Below are positions 8,652 through 17,036 of a stretch of 64,000 nucleotides of DNA, in pieces (the first letter of the stretch is position 1; each line of letters begins with the position of its first letter). Both the position numbers and the translations under genes were made by a program. The DNA is from G963664935 sp963664935 (GTDB lineage: Bacteria > Pseudomonadota > Gammaproteobacteria > Methylococcales > G963664935), in NCBI GenBank assembly GCA_963664935.2, contig CAXXSE010000002.1, forward strand, positions 520,492-584,491, in the 5' to 3' direction. The notes under the pieces are model-generated. The model did no database searches. It had not been told where the DNA came from and saw only the letters and a program-made list of their open reading frames with translations.

Positions 8652-9278
8652 TTATTGATAGAGTTTTAGTTCCTGGATCATCGCCCAAACATTTTCGGGT
8701 AACAAGAAACGCGGACTGTATCCTTGCTTGATCGAATTGCGAATCTCTGTTGCCGAGATATCTAACTGGGTGACTTGCTGAAAAAATATTGATCCATTCC
8801 GTCTTGTTCTTAGTGTTGCGGCAGTCAAAGTTTGACGCTGGTCCACTACACGCTCCAATTGTTCAGGAAACATTTTCCGCGTTCCTGGACGACACATGAC
8901 GACAAGATGTGAAAGATCAAACAAACTTTGCCAACGATTCCATTGGGGCAAACCCAGAAAAGCATCCATGCCTAGTATTAAACACAATATTTTATCTTCA
9001 TATTGCTTTCGAAGCGATGCCAAAGTATCAACCGTATAGGAATAGCCCTCCCGTTCTATTTCCAGCCTTTCCACATGAAAACCGGGTTGCGTGCGAACCG
9101 CCAACTCAAGCATCCTCGCTCTAGATTCAGGACAAATTACAGGGGCTTTTCTATGGGGCGGCTGAGCACAAGGAACAAAAAGAATTTTTTCCAGCTGAAG
9201 GACTTCCTTAATTTCCAGCGCAGTTCGTAAATGCCCGACGTGTACCGGATCAAACGTGCCGCCGTACACACCTATCAT
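8652..9278 (-). CDS. nadD: Nicotinate-nucleotide adenylyltransferase NadD
   Basis: NadD joins ATP and nicotinate mononucleotide to make deamido-NAD in NAD biosynthesis. The 208-residue protein starts MIGVYGGTFDPVHVGHLRTA, containing the nucleotidyltransferase GGTFDPVHxGH motif, and has the ISATEIR motif in the C-terminal part. Both are the ATP-binding signatures of the family. Length is normal. It lies between proA and rsfS on the same strand with short spacers, as in many Gammaproteobacteria. Confidence 0.95.
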   Translation of the reverse strand: MIGVYGGTFDPVHVGHLRTALEIKEVLQLEKILFVPCAQPPHRKAPVICPESRARMLELAVRTQPGFHVERLEIEREGYSYTVDTLASLRKQYEDKILCLILGMDAFLGLPQWNRWQSLFDLSHLVVMCRPGTRKMFPEQLERVVDQRQTLTAATLRTRRNGSIFFQQVTQLDISATEIRNSIKQGYSPRFLLPENVWAMIQELKLYQ

Positions 9279-9404
9279 TGCTTATAATCATCCGGTTAAC
9301 GGTTGATGAAAGATGGGACATAGGAGACTAACGAGCGCCAATCTGAACCCTAAACCGGGAATGGATAGCATTGCTTTAAAATCGATTTTCCGGCGACTCC
9401 TCAA

Positions 9405-10667
9405 TCAACTTCTAATATGTCCATCGCCAAGGACGATAAATTTTTGCGTGGTGAGTCCTTCCAGACCCACTGGCCCTCTCACATGTAACTTATCGGTACT
9501 GATCCCGATCTCGGCTCCCAACCCGTATTCAAATCCATCGGCGAAACGGGTCGACACATTGACCATAACCGAGCTAGAATCCACTTCCCGAAGAAACCGG
9601 CGTGCTTGCGTATAGTTATCGGTAATAATGGATTCGGTATGGGCGGAACCATACTTTGCAATATGATCCAAAGCGGCATCCAAACCGGATACAACACGGA
9701 TGGATAAAATCGGAGCCAAATATTCAGTATACCAATCCTGTTCGGATGCGGGCAGACACCCGGAAATTTTTTCTCGGGTTTGTTGACAACCGCGCAATTC
9801 GACGCCGGCCTGTTGGTATTGGGCCGCCAGTCCCGGCAATATCCTATCGGCGACCGATTCGGCTATTAATAAAGTCTCCAGGGTATTACAGGTGCCATAA
9901 CGCTGAGTTTTTGCGTTGTAGGCAACTTTAATCGCCTTTTCCGGATCGGCATCGACATCGATATAAATGTGGCAAACCCCATCCAAATGCTTAATCACCG
10001 GAATCGTCGCCTCCCGCGAAATACGTTCGATCAAACCTTTTCCACCTCGGGGTACAATCACATCAACGAACTTATTCGAAGTAATCAGTTCCCCCACCGC
10101 GGCACGGTCCGTAGTACCCACGACTTGAACACATTCGACCGGTAAGCCCGCTTGTTCGAGTCCAAAACTTATACAAGACGCAACCGCCTGATTGGAATAG
10201 AAAGCCTCCGACCCTCCACGCAATATACAAGCGTTTCCCGCCTTCAAACATAATCCCGCGGCATCGGCGGTAACATTGGGCCTGGATTCATAAATGATAC
10301 CGATAACACCCAGGGGAACCCGCATTCGTCCGACCTGAATCCCCGATGGCCTATAGCTTAAATCGGTAATCGCTCCCACCGGATCGGGCAATGCCGCAAT
10401 TTGTCTTAAACCATCGGCCATACCGGCGATTCTTTTCTCATTGAGTTCGAGGCGATCAAGCAGTGCGGCATCCAAACCATTGCGTTGACCAGCCTCCAAG
10501 TCTTTCTGATTTTCGCGGCTAAGAATTTCCCGGCGATCTTCAATCGCCCGCGCGGTTTCGATGAGCATACGATTCTTGACATACGTTTCCGCGCACCCAA
10601 CCACCCTTGACGCTTTTCGGGCTTTCTCGCCGAGGCCTTGCATGTATGTTTTGGTATCTTCGTGCAT
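9405..10667 (-). CDS. proA: Gamma-glutamyl phosphate reductase ProA
   Basis: ProA reduces gamma-glutamyl phosphate with NADPH to glutamate semialdehyde in proline synthesis. The 420-residue protein is full length and shows PLGVIGIIYESRPNVTADAA, CLKAGNACILRGG and the catalytic cysteine region RYGTCNTLETLL. It is the first gene of the proA-nadD-rsfS run, with 126 bases before nadD. No proB is adjacent. The start ATG at 10667 gives an N-terminus of normal length. Confidence 0.95.
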   Translation of the reverse strand: MHEDTKTYMQGLGEKARKASRVVGCAETYVKNRMLIETARAIEDRREILSRENQKDLEAGQRNGLDAALLDRLELNEKRIAGMADGLRQIAALPDPVGAITDLSYRPSGIQVGRMRVPLGVIGIIYESRPNVTADAAGLCLKAGNACILRGGSEAFYSNQAVASCISFGLEQAGLPVECVQVVGTTDRAAVGELITSNKFVDVIVPRGGKGLIERISREATIPVIKHLDGVCHIYIDVDADPEKAIKVAYNAKTQRYGTCNTLETLLIAESVADRILPGLAAQYQQAGVELRGCQQTREKISGCLPASEQDWYTEYLAPILSIRVVSGLDAALDHIAKYGSAHTESIITDNYTQARRFLREVDSSSVMVNVSTRFADGFEYGLGAEIGISTDKLHVRGPVGLEGLTTQKFIVLGDGHIRS

Positions 10668-11228
10668 TGGTATATTCGTTCTATAAAACTAAAGCATTGG
10701 AGCCCGAAAAAACAGAATAACTTATTGATAAACAGGAAGAGTATTATCTGAAAGCATATACTATGAGTTGACTTGATTTACAATCTAATCCCGATGGACC
10801 GATCATGAATCGTGCCACAAAATCCACTTCGTTACCAGCCAAATGCACAAAAGATTAGCGTCTTCGTGGGTGGCCATCAAGCATGAGACAGCAAAAAACT
10901 TTTTGATGGATCCGGTTAACAGGGCAACCGTCCCAAATTGATGTCTCCAAAATCGCTAGGGTTTAGCGCTATTGTCCGATTCCTAATATGGTTTGGTGAT
11001 TCCTTGCTTTTCTCTAAGGGTAATTGAATATTAGTTTATTACAAGACCTGACCCGGGTTTTCTTTTTCGTTTTGTGGTGAGTAATTCACACTGAAACCTC
11101 CTTAGTGTAAAAAGTCGGATTTCAAAGCATTCACCAAGTCGAATATAATAACTTTCGATAAGAAGTCAATCCATTTCCCCGTTGGTATATCTGGTCATTT
11201 AATCTTCGCGAAATACCTAAATAGCATT
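10668..11228. other. Intergenic region, nothing recognised
   Basis: These 561 bases separate the divergent proA and antiporter genes. They should carry promoters for both, but I could not identify convincing -35/-10 pairs. No tRNA, hairpin family or gene fragment was recognised. Confidence 0.6.
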
Positions 11229-13730
11229 ATGCATTCGATCTGGACCTCAGTATTCGGCCTCATGGGCCTACTAGCGCTCGCTGTTTTGTTGGTGCCCGTC
11301 GCTAGACGACTGCATTCTCCCTACACCGTATTGTTGGCCGCGGTCGGATGTTTATTAGGTTTCTTGGAAATTTCGATTGGGGACACGCCAATATTCGGCC
11401 CTATTAGCGATTTTCTGGGCGCTTTAAAAGAATTTGAAATCACATCGGATTCGGTATTTTTCATTTTCCTTCCCGCACTGGTTTTCGAGGCTGCACTCAG
11501 CATCGATGTTCGGCGATTGATGGTTGATTTGGCGCCCATTATGTTTCTCGCCGTGATCGGGTTGTTGATCTCAACAGTAGTTGTCGCCTATCCACTCTCA
11601 GTAGCGTCGGGTATGTCCATTGTTGTCTGCCTGCTTTTAGGCGCCATCGTTTCCGCCACCGATCCAGTTGCCGTGGTCGCGATATTCAAAGAGGTAGGCG
11701 CACCAAAACGTTTGGCGATGTTAGTCGAAGGTGAAAGTTTGTTTAACGACGCGACCGCGATTGTTGCTTTTAGCATATTGGTCTCTATGTTAACCGGCCC
11801 CTCGTAAACGAACCTCTGGGCCGGGTTTGATGCGTTTATTAAGATATTTTTTGGTGGCGTCATCATCGGTTTTTTAGTTGGCCGCTTTGTCTGCTGGATT
11901 ATTAGCCTGTTAAAGGACTTACCGCTCGTTGCAATCACGCTAACGCTTAGCATGGCTTATTTAACGTTTATTTTAGCGGAGCATTATTCCCATGTTTCCG
12001 GTGTGATGGCGGTGGTGACCGCGGCGTTAGTTATGGGATCGAGAGGCAGGACGGTAATGTCTCCTGAGACCTGGCACAGTCTACATTACACTTGGGAGCA
12101 AATCGGTTTTTGGGTCAATTCGATCATCTTTATTTTGGTCGGCATGGCTGTTCCGTCCCTCATGACAGGTTTTAGAAACGATGAATGGATTTTATTAGGT
12201 ATCCTAATTGTTGCCGCCTTTACCGCCAGGGGATTTATCATTTTCGTACTCATTCCTCTCTTGAGTCATTTTGGGCTCAGCCAAAAAGTTAATATGGCCT
12301 ATAAAGCGGTTATGTTTTGGGGTGGTTTGCGTGGCGCTGTTTCGTTGGCGTTAGCCCTCGCCGTGATTGAAAATCCGGATTTCGAGGATGAGGTTCGTAA
12401 CTTTATCGGTATTTTAGTCACCGGTTTCGTGTTATTTACATTATTCGTAAACGCAACAACGATCCGACTGGTGATTAATTTATTCGGACTGGGGAAACTG
12501 TCAATCGCGGAGATTGCGGTACGAGACCGCGCCACGACTCTTTCTTTAACTAAAGTTGGGAGCAGCCTGAGCCAAATAGCCCACGAATTGGAGGTGGATC
12601 CGTCGTTCAACAATAATATTTCCAGCCGGTACATCGACCGAAGTAATCGGGTTCGAGAAAAGTTGAATAGCATGACCGAAATTACGCCATCGGAATGGTT
12701 GGTCATAGGATTAACAACTTTAACGGCTCAAGAGCGAAATGCGTATACCGACCAATATGGAGAAGGCTGCCTTTCTTCTTTAACGTTTAGGTTACTGACC
12801 ACGCAAGTGGACGATCTGGCTGATGCACTGAAACATTACGGAGTTGAAGGATACACGGAAGAAATAGCTAAATCTTTAGGATTTGATTGGCGGTTTCGAT
12901 TGGCTATCGGTTTGCATCGATATTTCGGGTTGACGAGGCCTCTTGCTCACCGTATTACCGAGCGATTTGACCTGCTACTCGGGACCAAAGTCGCCTTGCA
13001 GCGTGTGCTTGACAAAGGTTTGCCCGATGCGATGTCGATGGTGGGCGACAAGGTAGGGAATGATTTAAAAAAGATTGCCGATTTTCGCCATTTTGAAACG
13101 ACATCGGCATTGGATGCACTTAAACTACAGTATCCGGAGTACGCACGTCTGCTGGAACAGCGATATCTGGAACACAGCGCTATCCGCTTGGAAGAATCGG
13201 AATATCAAACCATGCTATCGAATGCGGTGATCAACAATGATGTATTTAGCGATTTGCAACAGGGTGTAAAAAAAAGACTTCGGGAAGCTGATTGTATGCC
13301 GAAGCTGGAACTCGGTTTAGAGCCGCGCAAATTGTTAGCGCGGGTGGCTCTATTTGAGAGCTTGCCCCAAGAGGCATTAAATCAGCTTGCCGAATTGTTT
13401 AAACCGAAACTAGCATTTCCTGGTGAAAAAGTGATTCAAAAAGGCACCCACGGCGACGCGATGTATTTTATATCCTGTGGTGTATTGACGGTACATCTAT
13501 CCGATAAATGCTTTATGCTTGGGAGTGGCGATTTTTTCGGCGAAATTGCATTAATCGCACCGCGGCCACGAATTGCGGATGTAGTAGCAAAAGGTTTCTG
13601 TGAACTCCTGGCGTTGAATCGGAAAGATTTTAAAATTTTCTTAAAAGCCCATCCGCACTTAAAACCAACCATTGAAAAAATCGCCCAAGAGCGGCTTGAA
13701 CTTGATAACCGCGCCACACCGGATTCTTAA
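11229..13730 (+). pseudogene. NhaP-type Na+/H+ antiporter with C-terminal cNMP-binding domain, interrupted by an in-frame TAA
   Basis: One frame runs from ATG 11229 to 13730 but is broken by TAA at 11805-11807, after LVSMLTGPS. The frame then continues TNLWAGFDAFIK and into the rest of the membrane domain, so no frameshift is involved. The N-terminal half is a cation/proton antiporter with about twelve helices (ATDPVAVVAIFKE and GESLFNDATA motifs). The C-terminal half is cytoplasmic and ends in a cyclic-nucleotide-binding fold (GEKVIQKGTHGDAMYFI, GDFFGEIALI). Such proteins exchange Na+ or K+ for H+. The stop falls in the middle of the transporter, so unless read through the gene is dead. A point error changing a CAA codon to TAA is another explanation. 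Confidence 0.85.
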
Positions 13731-13814
13731 ACATTTTAGCCCACCTCTATTTTTGTGGGTTGATCTCGATCAAAATGTATAGAGACATAGAGACACCAAA
13801 ATCGAAAAACCACC

Positions 13815-14231
13815 ATGAACAAAATCACTAAAGAACCTATATTGCTTATTTACGATAAACAATGCCCCCTCTGCGATGCCTATTGCCGTTGGACGCGAAT
13901 TCGGGATTCCATTGGCGAAATTAAAATGATCGATGCACGCCACGATAGCGAAGTAATGGCGCAAATCACCGAGGAAGGCTTGGATATCGATCAAGGCATG
14001 GTTTTGAAAATGGATGGCGTTTTATATTACGGTACCGACGCCATTCACACGCTGGCGCTTATTAGCAGTCGATCCAATTTTTTCAATCGCGTCACCTACC
14101 ATATCTTCAAATCCAAACGCCTGTCGCGTATCTTGTATCCGGTGTTTCGTTTCGGTCGAAAAATATTGTTGCGGATTCTCGGCTTAACGAAAATCAACAA
14201 CCTTCAGCTTGAAAATAACGAATTCTTTTGA
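13815..14231 (+). CDS. DCC-family thiol-disulfide protein (DUF393)
   Basis: The 138-residue protein begins with LLIYDKQCPLCDAY, giving D14-x2-C17-x2-C20, the D-C-C signature of this family. The C-terminal part is hydrophobic and basic (ILYPVFRFGRKILLRILG), typical of members that sit near the membrane. The family is predicted to have a thioredoxin-like fold; its function is not established. It lies 27 bases upstream of the TrpD2-like gene on the same strand, so the two may be co-expressed. Confidence 0.85.
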   Translation: MNKITKEPILLIYDKQCPLCDAYCRWTRIRDSIGEIKMIDARHDSEVMAQITEEGLDIDQGMVLKMDGVLYYGTDAIHTLALISSRSNFFNRVTYHIFKSKRLSRILYPVFRFGRKILLRILGLTKINNLQLENNEFF

Positions 14232-14258
14232 GGAATCATCTGGAAAGCAAAAATAACC

Positions 14259-15377
14259 ATGGCGTATTTCCCCAGTAATTCCGATACTCGATTGATGCGT
14301 TCCCTTATCCAACGCATCGCGACCGGTCCGGAAATGAGTAAAGATATATCGCGGCAAGAGGCTCGGGAAGGAATGCGGTTAATCCTCGAAAAAAAAATCG
14401 ACTCGGTACAGGCGGCGGTTTTTCTCATTGCTCTTCGCATGAAACGGGAAACCGACGATGAAAATCTTGGAATACTCGATGCCATACAGGACGCAACAAA
14501 AACCGTCGTCGCCCCTGTCGACAACGTGATAGACATAGCGGACCCTTACGACGGTTTCACCCGCCATTTACCGGCGTCCCCATTTCTTCCGGCTGTATTA
14601 GCGGCTTGCGGTATGCCCGCTTTATGCCATGGACTCGAATCGGTCGGACCCAAGCACGGTTTGACATCGAGGCAAGTCCTTCGCGCGGCGGGAATCAATG
14701 TCGATTGTTGTCCCGAGGAGGCAGCGGAGCGCATAGGCGATCCACGTATAGGCTGGTGCTATTTGGACCAAAAGGCCTTTTGCCCTCTGCTCCACGACCT
14801 CGTTAACCTTCGCACTTTGATTGTAAAACGACCGTCTATTTCGACCATCGAAACCATGGTAGCTCCCGTTCGTGGTCAGCGCGCCACCCATTTGGTTACC
14901 GGTTACGTCCACCGAGCCTACCCCAGGATTTATGCCTTGTTGGCTAAGCAAGCCGGCTTCAATTCCGCATTGATAGTCCGGGGCTCAGAAGGTGGCGTAA
15001 TACCTTCGTTACGGCAACCGTCGAACTGCTTTGGATATACCGAAAATGCCGAATCGATCGAATTCAGTCTCGATCCCAATGAAATTGGTATTGCGCATTC
15101 GTTCAAGGCCGTGCCGATTCCGGTTGAACTGGTTCGAATCGATGGCGATGAAAAAACACATCCAGACACTGCAGCGATAGCCCATGCCGCGGCGGAGAAA
15201 GGTTTGAAAGCTCTTGAAGGTCAATCAGGCGCGATCCGGGATAGCCTTGTTTACGCCGGCGCCACTATAATGTGGCGAATTGGTCACTGGCGTTCTCTCC
15301 AGACCGCGGCCGATGATTTAAGAGTGGTGCTAAACAATGGAAAGGCTTTAGAACATCTAGTTTGCCGTTCTCATTAG
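14259..15377 (+). CDS. Glycosyltransferase family 3 protein, TrpD2/YbiB-like
   Basis: The 372-residue protein has the anthranilate phosphoribosyltransferase fold pattern: an N-terminal helical domain (QEAREGMRLILEKKIDSVQ), then CHGLESVGPKHGLTSRQVLRAAG and VRGSEGGVIPSLRQPS. Where true TrpD has the GTGGD phosphoribosyl-pyrophosphate loop, this protein has ADPYDGF. That points to the TrpD2/YbiB group, which binds nucleic acid rather than making tryptophan. No other trp gene is nearby. It follows the DCC gene and precedes the A-type Fe-S gene in the same direction. Confidence 0.8.
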   Translation: MAYFPSNSDTRLMRSLIQRIATGPEMSKDISRQEAREGMRLILEKKIDSVQAAVFLIALRMKRETDDENLGILDAIQDATKTVVAPVDNVIDIADPYDGFTRHLPASPFLPAVLAACGMPALCHGLESVGPKHGLTSRQVLRAAGINVDCCPEEAAERIGDPRIGWCYLDQKAFCPLLHDLVNLRTLIVKRPSISTIETMVAPVRGQRATHLVTGYVHRAYPRIYALLAKQAGFNSALIVRGSEGGVIPSLRQPSNCFGYTENAESIEFSLDPNEIGIAHSFKAVPIPVELVRIDGDEKTHPDTAAIAHAAAEKGLKALEGQSGAIRDSLVYAGATIMWRIGHWRSLQTAADDLRVVLNNGKALEHLVCRSH

Positions 15378-15464
15378 AATGCCCGGTGAGTAATACCAAC
15401 TAAACATTTGACTGACGTGTTAGAATTACAGGGTCTTAAGTAAAATCACATCGAGGTAGCCCTT

Positions 15465-15842
15465 ATGTCTGACATTCAATTCAATAACACCTTAACCGAC
15501 GAAATTAAAGTATCACCCGGAGCGATTGAGCAACTCATGGCGATAACCGAAAGTGAAACCGATGTAGCCGGAGTCCGCATCTTTGTATCCGGTGGTGGTT
15601 GCAACGGCATGGAATATGGGATGACTCTCGTCGACAAACCCAACCAATACGACAGCGTTCTGGAAGCCGACGGCATCAATATTTATGTCGATACCGTTGC
15701 ACTCAGTTTTCTCGAAGGTGTGGAAATAGACTACCAGACCCAAGGCGTCAACGAGAGTTTTATTTTCAAAAATGCTTTCGCGAAAAGTGGTGGAACCGGC
15801 ACGTGTGGCACATGTGGAGCCGTGGGCGGCGGGTGTAGTTAA
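15465..15842 (+). CDS. A-type iron-sulfur cluster carrier (IscA/HesB family)
   Basis: This 125-residue protein has the HesB/IscA fold signature VRIFVSGGGCNGMEYGM with Cys46, and a Cys-rich end with Cys114, Cys117 and Cys124 (GTCGTCGAVGGGCS). Canonical A-type carriers have two closely spaced C-terminal cysteines (C-x-C); here the pair is C-x-x-C with an additional Cys near the end. A-type proteins hold and pass Fe-S clusters or iron to apo-proteins. No isc or suf gene is adjacent, so it is a stand-alone carrier. The start is preceded by GAGGTAGCCC as a ribosome binding site. Confidence 0.88.
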   Translation: MSDIQFNNTLTDEIKVSPGAIEQLMAITESETDVAGVRIFVSGGGCNGMEYGMTLVDKPNQYDSVLEADGINIYVDTVALSFLEGVEIDYQTQGVNESFIFKNAFAKSGGTGTCGTCGAVGGGCS

Positions 15843-15936
15843 TTCAGCCTCCAGCAATATACCCATCGATTGGACTGTTTAATCGATAAGATCTATTTCT
15901 CATGTCAACCTTCACCAAACAAACACCGGCTATAGC

Positions 15937-15955
15937 GGGGGGGGGGGGGGGGGGG
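15937..15955. repeat. Homopolymer of 19 G
   Basis: Nineteen consecutive G residues lie 95 bases after the A-type carrier gene, followed by tcaggtcttgg. Such a run is rare in ordinary DNA and unstable in replication and sequencing. It is not inside an ORF. It may be the edge of a short element beginning GGGGTCA, or an assembly artefact; the true length is uncertain. Confidence 0.8.
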
Positions 15956-16002
15956 TCAGGTCTTGGAGGCAGCCAACAAGGTTGTCCGAGATTTTCAGGT
16001 CC

Positions 16003-16029
16003 CTAAAGTGGACTCATGGGTCCACTTTA
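16003..16029. repeat. Near-perfect palindrome related to the 46-bp repeat
   Basis: The sequence is a palindrome around catg, with arms taaagtggac and gtccactttag, one mismatch apart from symmetry. The arm taaagtgga matches the outer end of the repeats at 1539-1584 and 27523-27568. It could be two abutting element ends left after an excision, or a transcription terminator for the Fe-S carrier gene. Confidence 0.55.
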
Positions 16030-16073
16030 GCCTACGAGTAATACGACCAATGCTGCGATTACAAACCCTACCA

Positions 16074-16319
16074 TTATAATTTCTCCAGTTCTTTGAAGCG
16101 TTTCATTGCCGCCCGCTTAACCCGAACCACAACTGAAGTTATGAACACAACACTCAGAAAACCGAAAACAACCAGAACTTGTGATGAGTGCTGGTAGTTT
16201 TGCGCGAGCCATGTGTTACGTTCCGCCTTTATGCCGGACACCATCCAAGCCATAACCAGATTACTCTTGGGTTCTTCATGGAGCAGATCCGCAACCCCAT
16301 TTTTGATGTCACCGTACAC
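16074..16319 (-). CDS. Small single-pass membrane protein, possibly a remnant
   Basis: The frame gives about 81 residues from GTG at 16319. It contains one clear helix, VLVVFGFLSVVFITSVVV, followed by a basic tail KRAAMKRFKELEKL. A TGA lies five codons before the GTG, and there is no ATG near it; an inner ATG at the MAWM position is possible. It may be the C-terminal end of a degraded membrane protein. Function unknown. Confidence 0.4.
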   Translation of the reverse strand: MYGDIKNGVADLLHEEPKSNLVMAWMVSGIKAERNTWLAQNYQHSSQVLVVFGFLSVVFITSVVVRVKRAAMKRFKELEKL

Positions 16320-16735
16320 GCTTTCGACACGTCAACAGCGGTTCGATTGCGCTCATCTCCAGATCTCACACCTGACAGAATCTTTGTCCTGCCTTTTCCT
16401 GTGACGCTCACAACCTTGACTTTTAATCAACGCAGCTCACAGCGGTTTGGCAACTACTTCCGGAAGTCGCCACCGGAGAGAGCCCTCCTCCATCTTTATT
16501 ATAGTTACGAGCAATACCTTCTTGCTCTCGTGGCACACCAAATCTCCGCATACGGAACTACCGCACGTGGCTCCTAAAAGTTACTCACTTCGCACATCGG
16601 GCGACACCTTAATTCTGTTGCTCAAAAGCGGGATATTGTCGAAAACCAGCTTATGTGATCGTATCATTTGTCGGCCTTAGATTGGGCATTTGACTGACTG
16701 TTTAGGGGATTAAACTCGCGGATAAAACGAGTCGC
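16320..16735. other. Gap with no recognised gene
   Basis: These 416 bases hold only short overlapping frames without family resemblance. The region lies between a possible membrane-protein remnant and an EAL-domain remnant, so it is probably decayed sequence. Confidence 0.5.
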
Positions 16736-16861
16736 CTAGCCCTCCTCCAACGGTTGACTAAAATAATATCCCTGGGCTTTATCGCAATCATGTTCGGTTA
16801 AAAAATCCAGTTGGATTTTATTTTCAGCGATTTTGGCAAGCGTAATGGATAGGTTGACGTT
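16736..16861 (-). pseudogene. Remnant of an EAL-domain c-di-GMP phosphodiesterase
   Basis: A 41-codon frame ending at TAG 16736-16738 reads LTEHDCDKAQGYYFSQPLEE. This is the typical C-terminus of EAL domains (CD-x-x-QGYYFS-x-PL). Just before it, LAKIAENKIQLDFL looks like the end of a domain from which the residues between LAK and AEGVE are deleted. A TGA precedes the frame. The rest of the domain is not present upstream. This is a decayed gene end, too short to be functional. Confidence 0.75.
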
Positions 16862-17036
16862 TCATCCATTTCTCAGTCTCCTGATAGCAATTGAGGGTGT
16901 GATTGCTTCAATGATGAAGGTACTTGGAGCAAGGAGTCAAAAGAGGTCAAATCTTTCCTTAAAGATCTTTCCTCCATGTTCGTCCGTTACCCATTGAATA
17001 CCGTAAACCCGCCCCGCAAATCTAAACAAATCGAAT

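Noticed and set aside
16188..16577. 129-codon ORF on the + strand
   Set aside because: It has no family resemblance and low-quality composition, and it overlaps a more convincing membrane-helix frame on the other strand.
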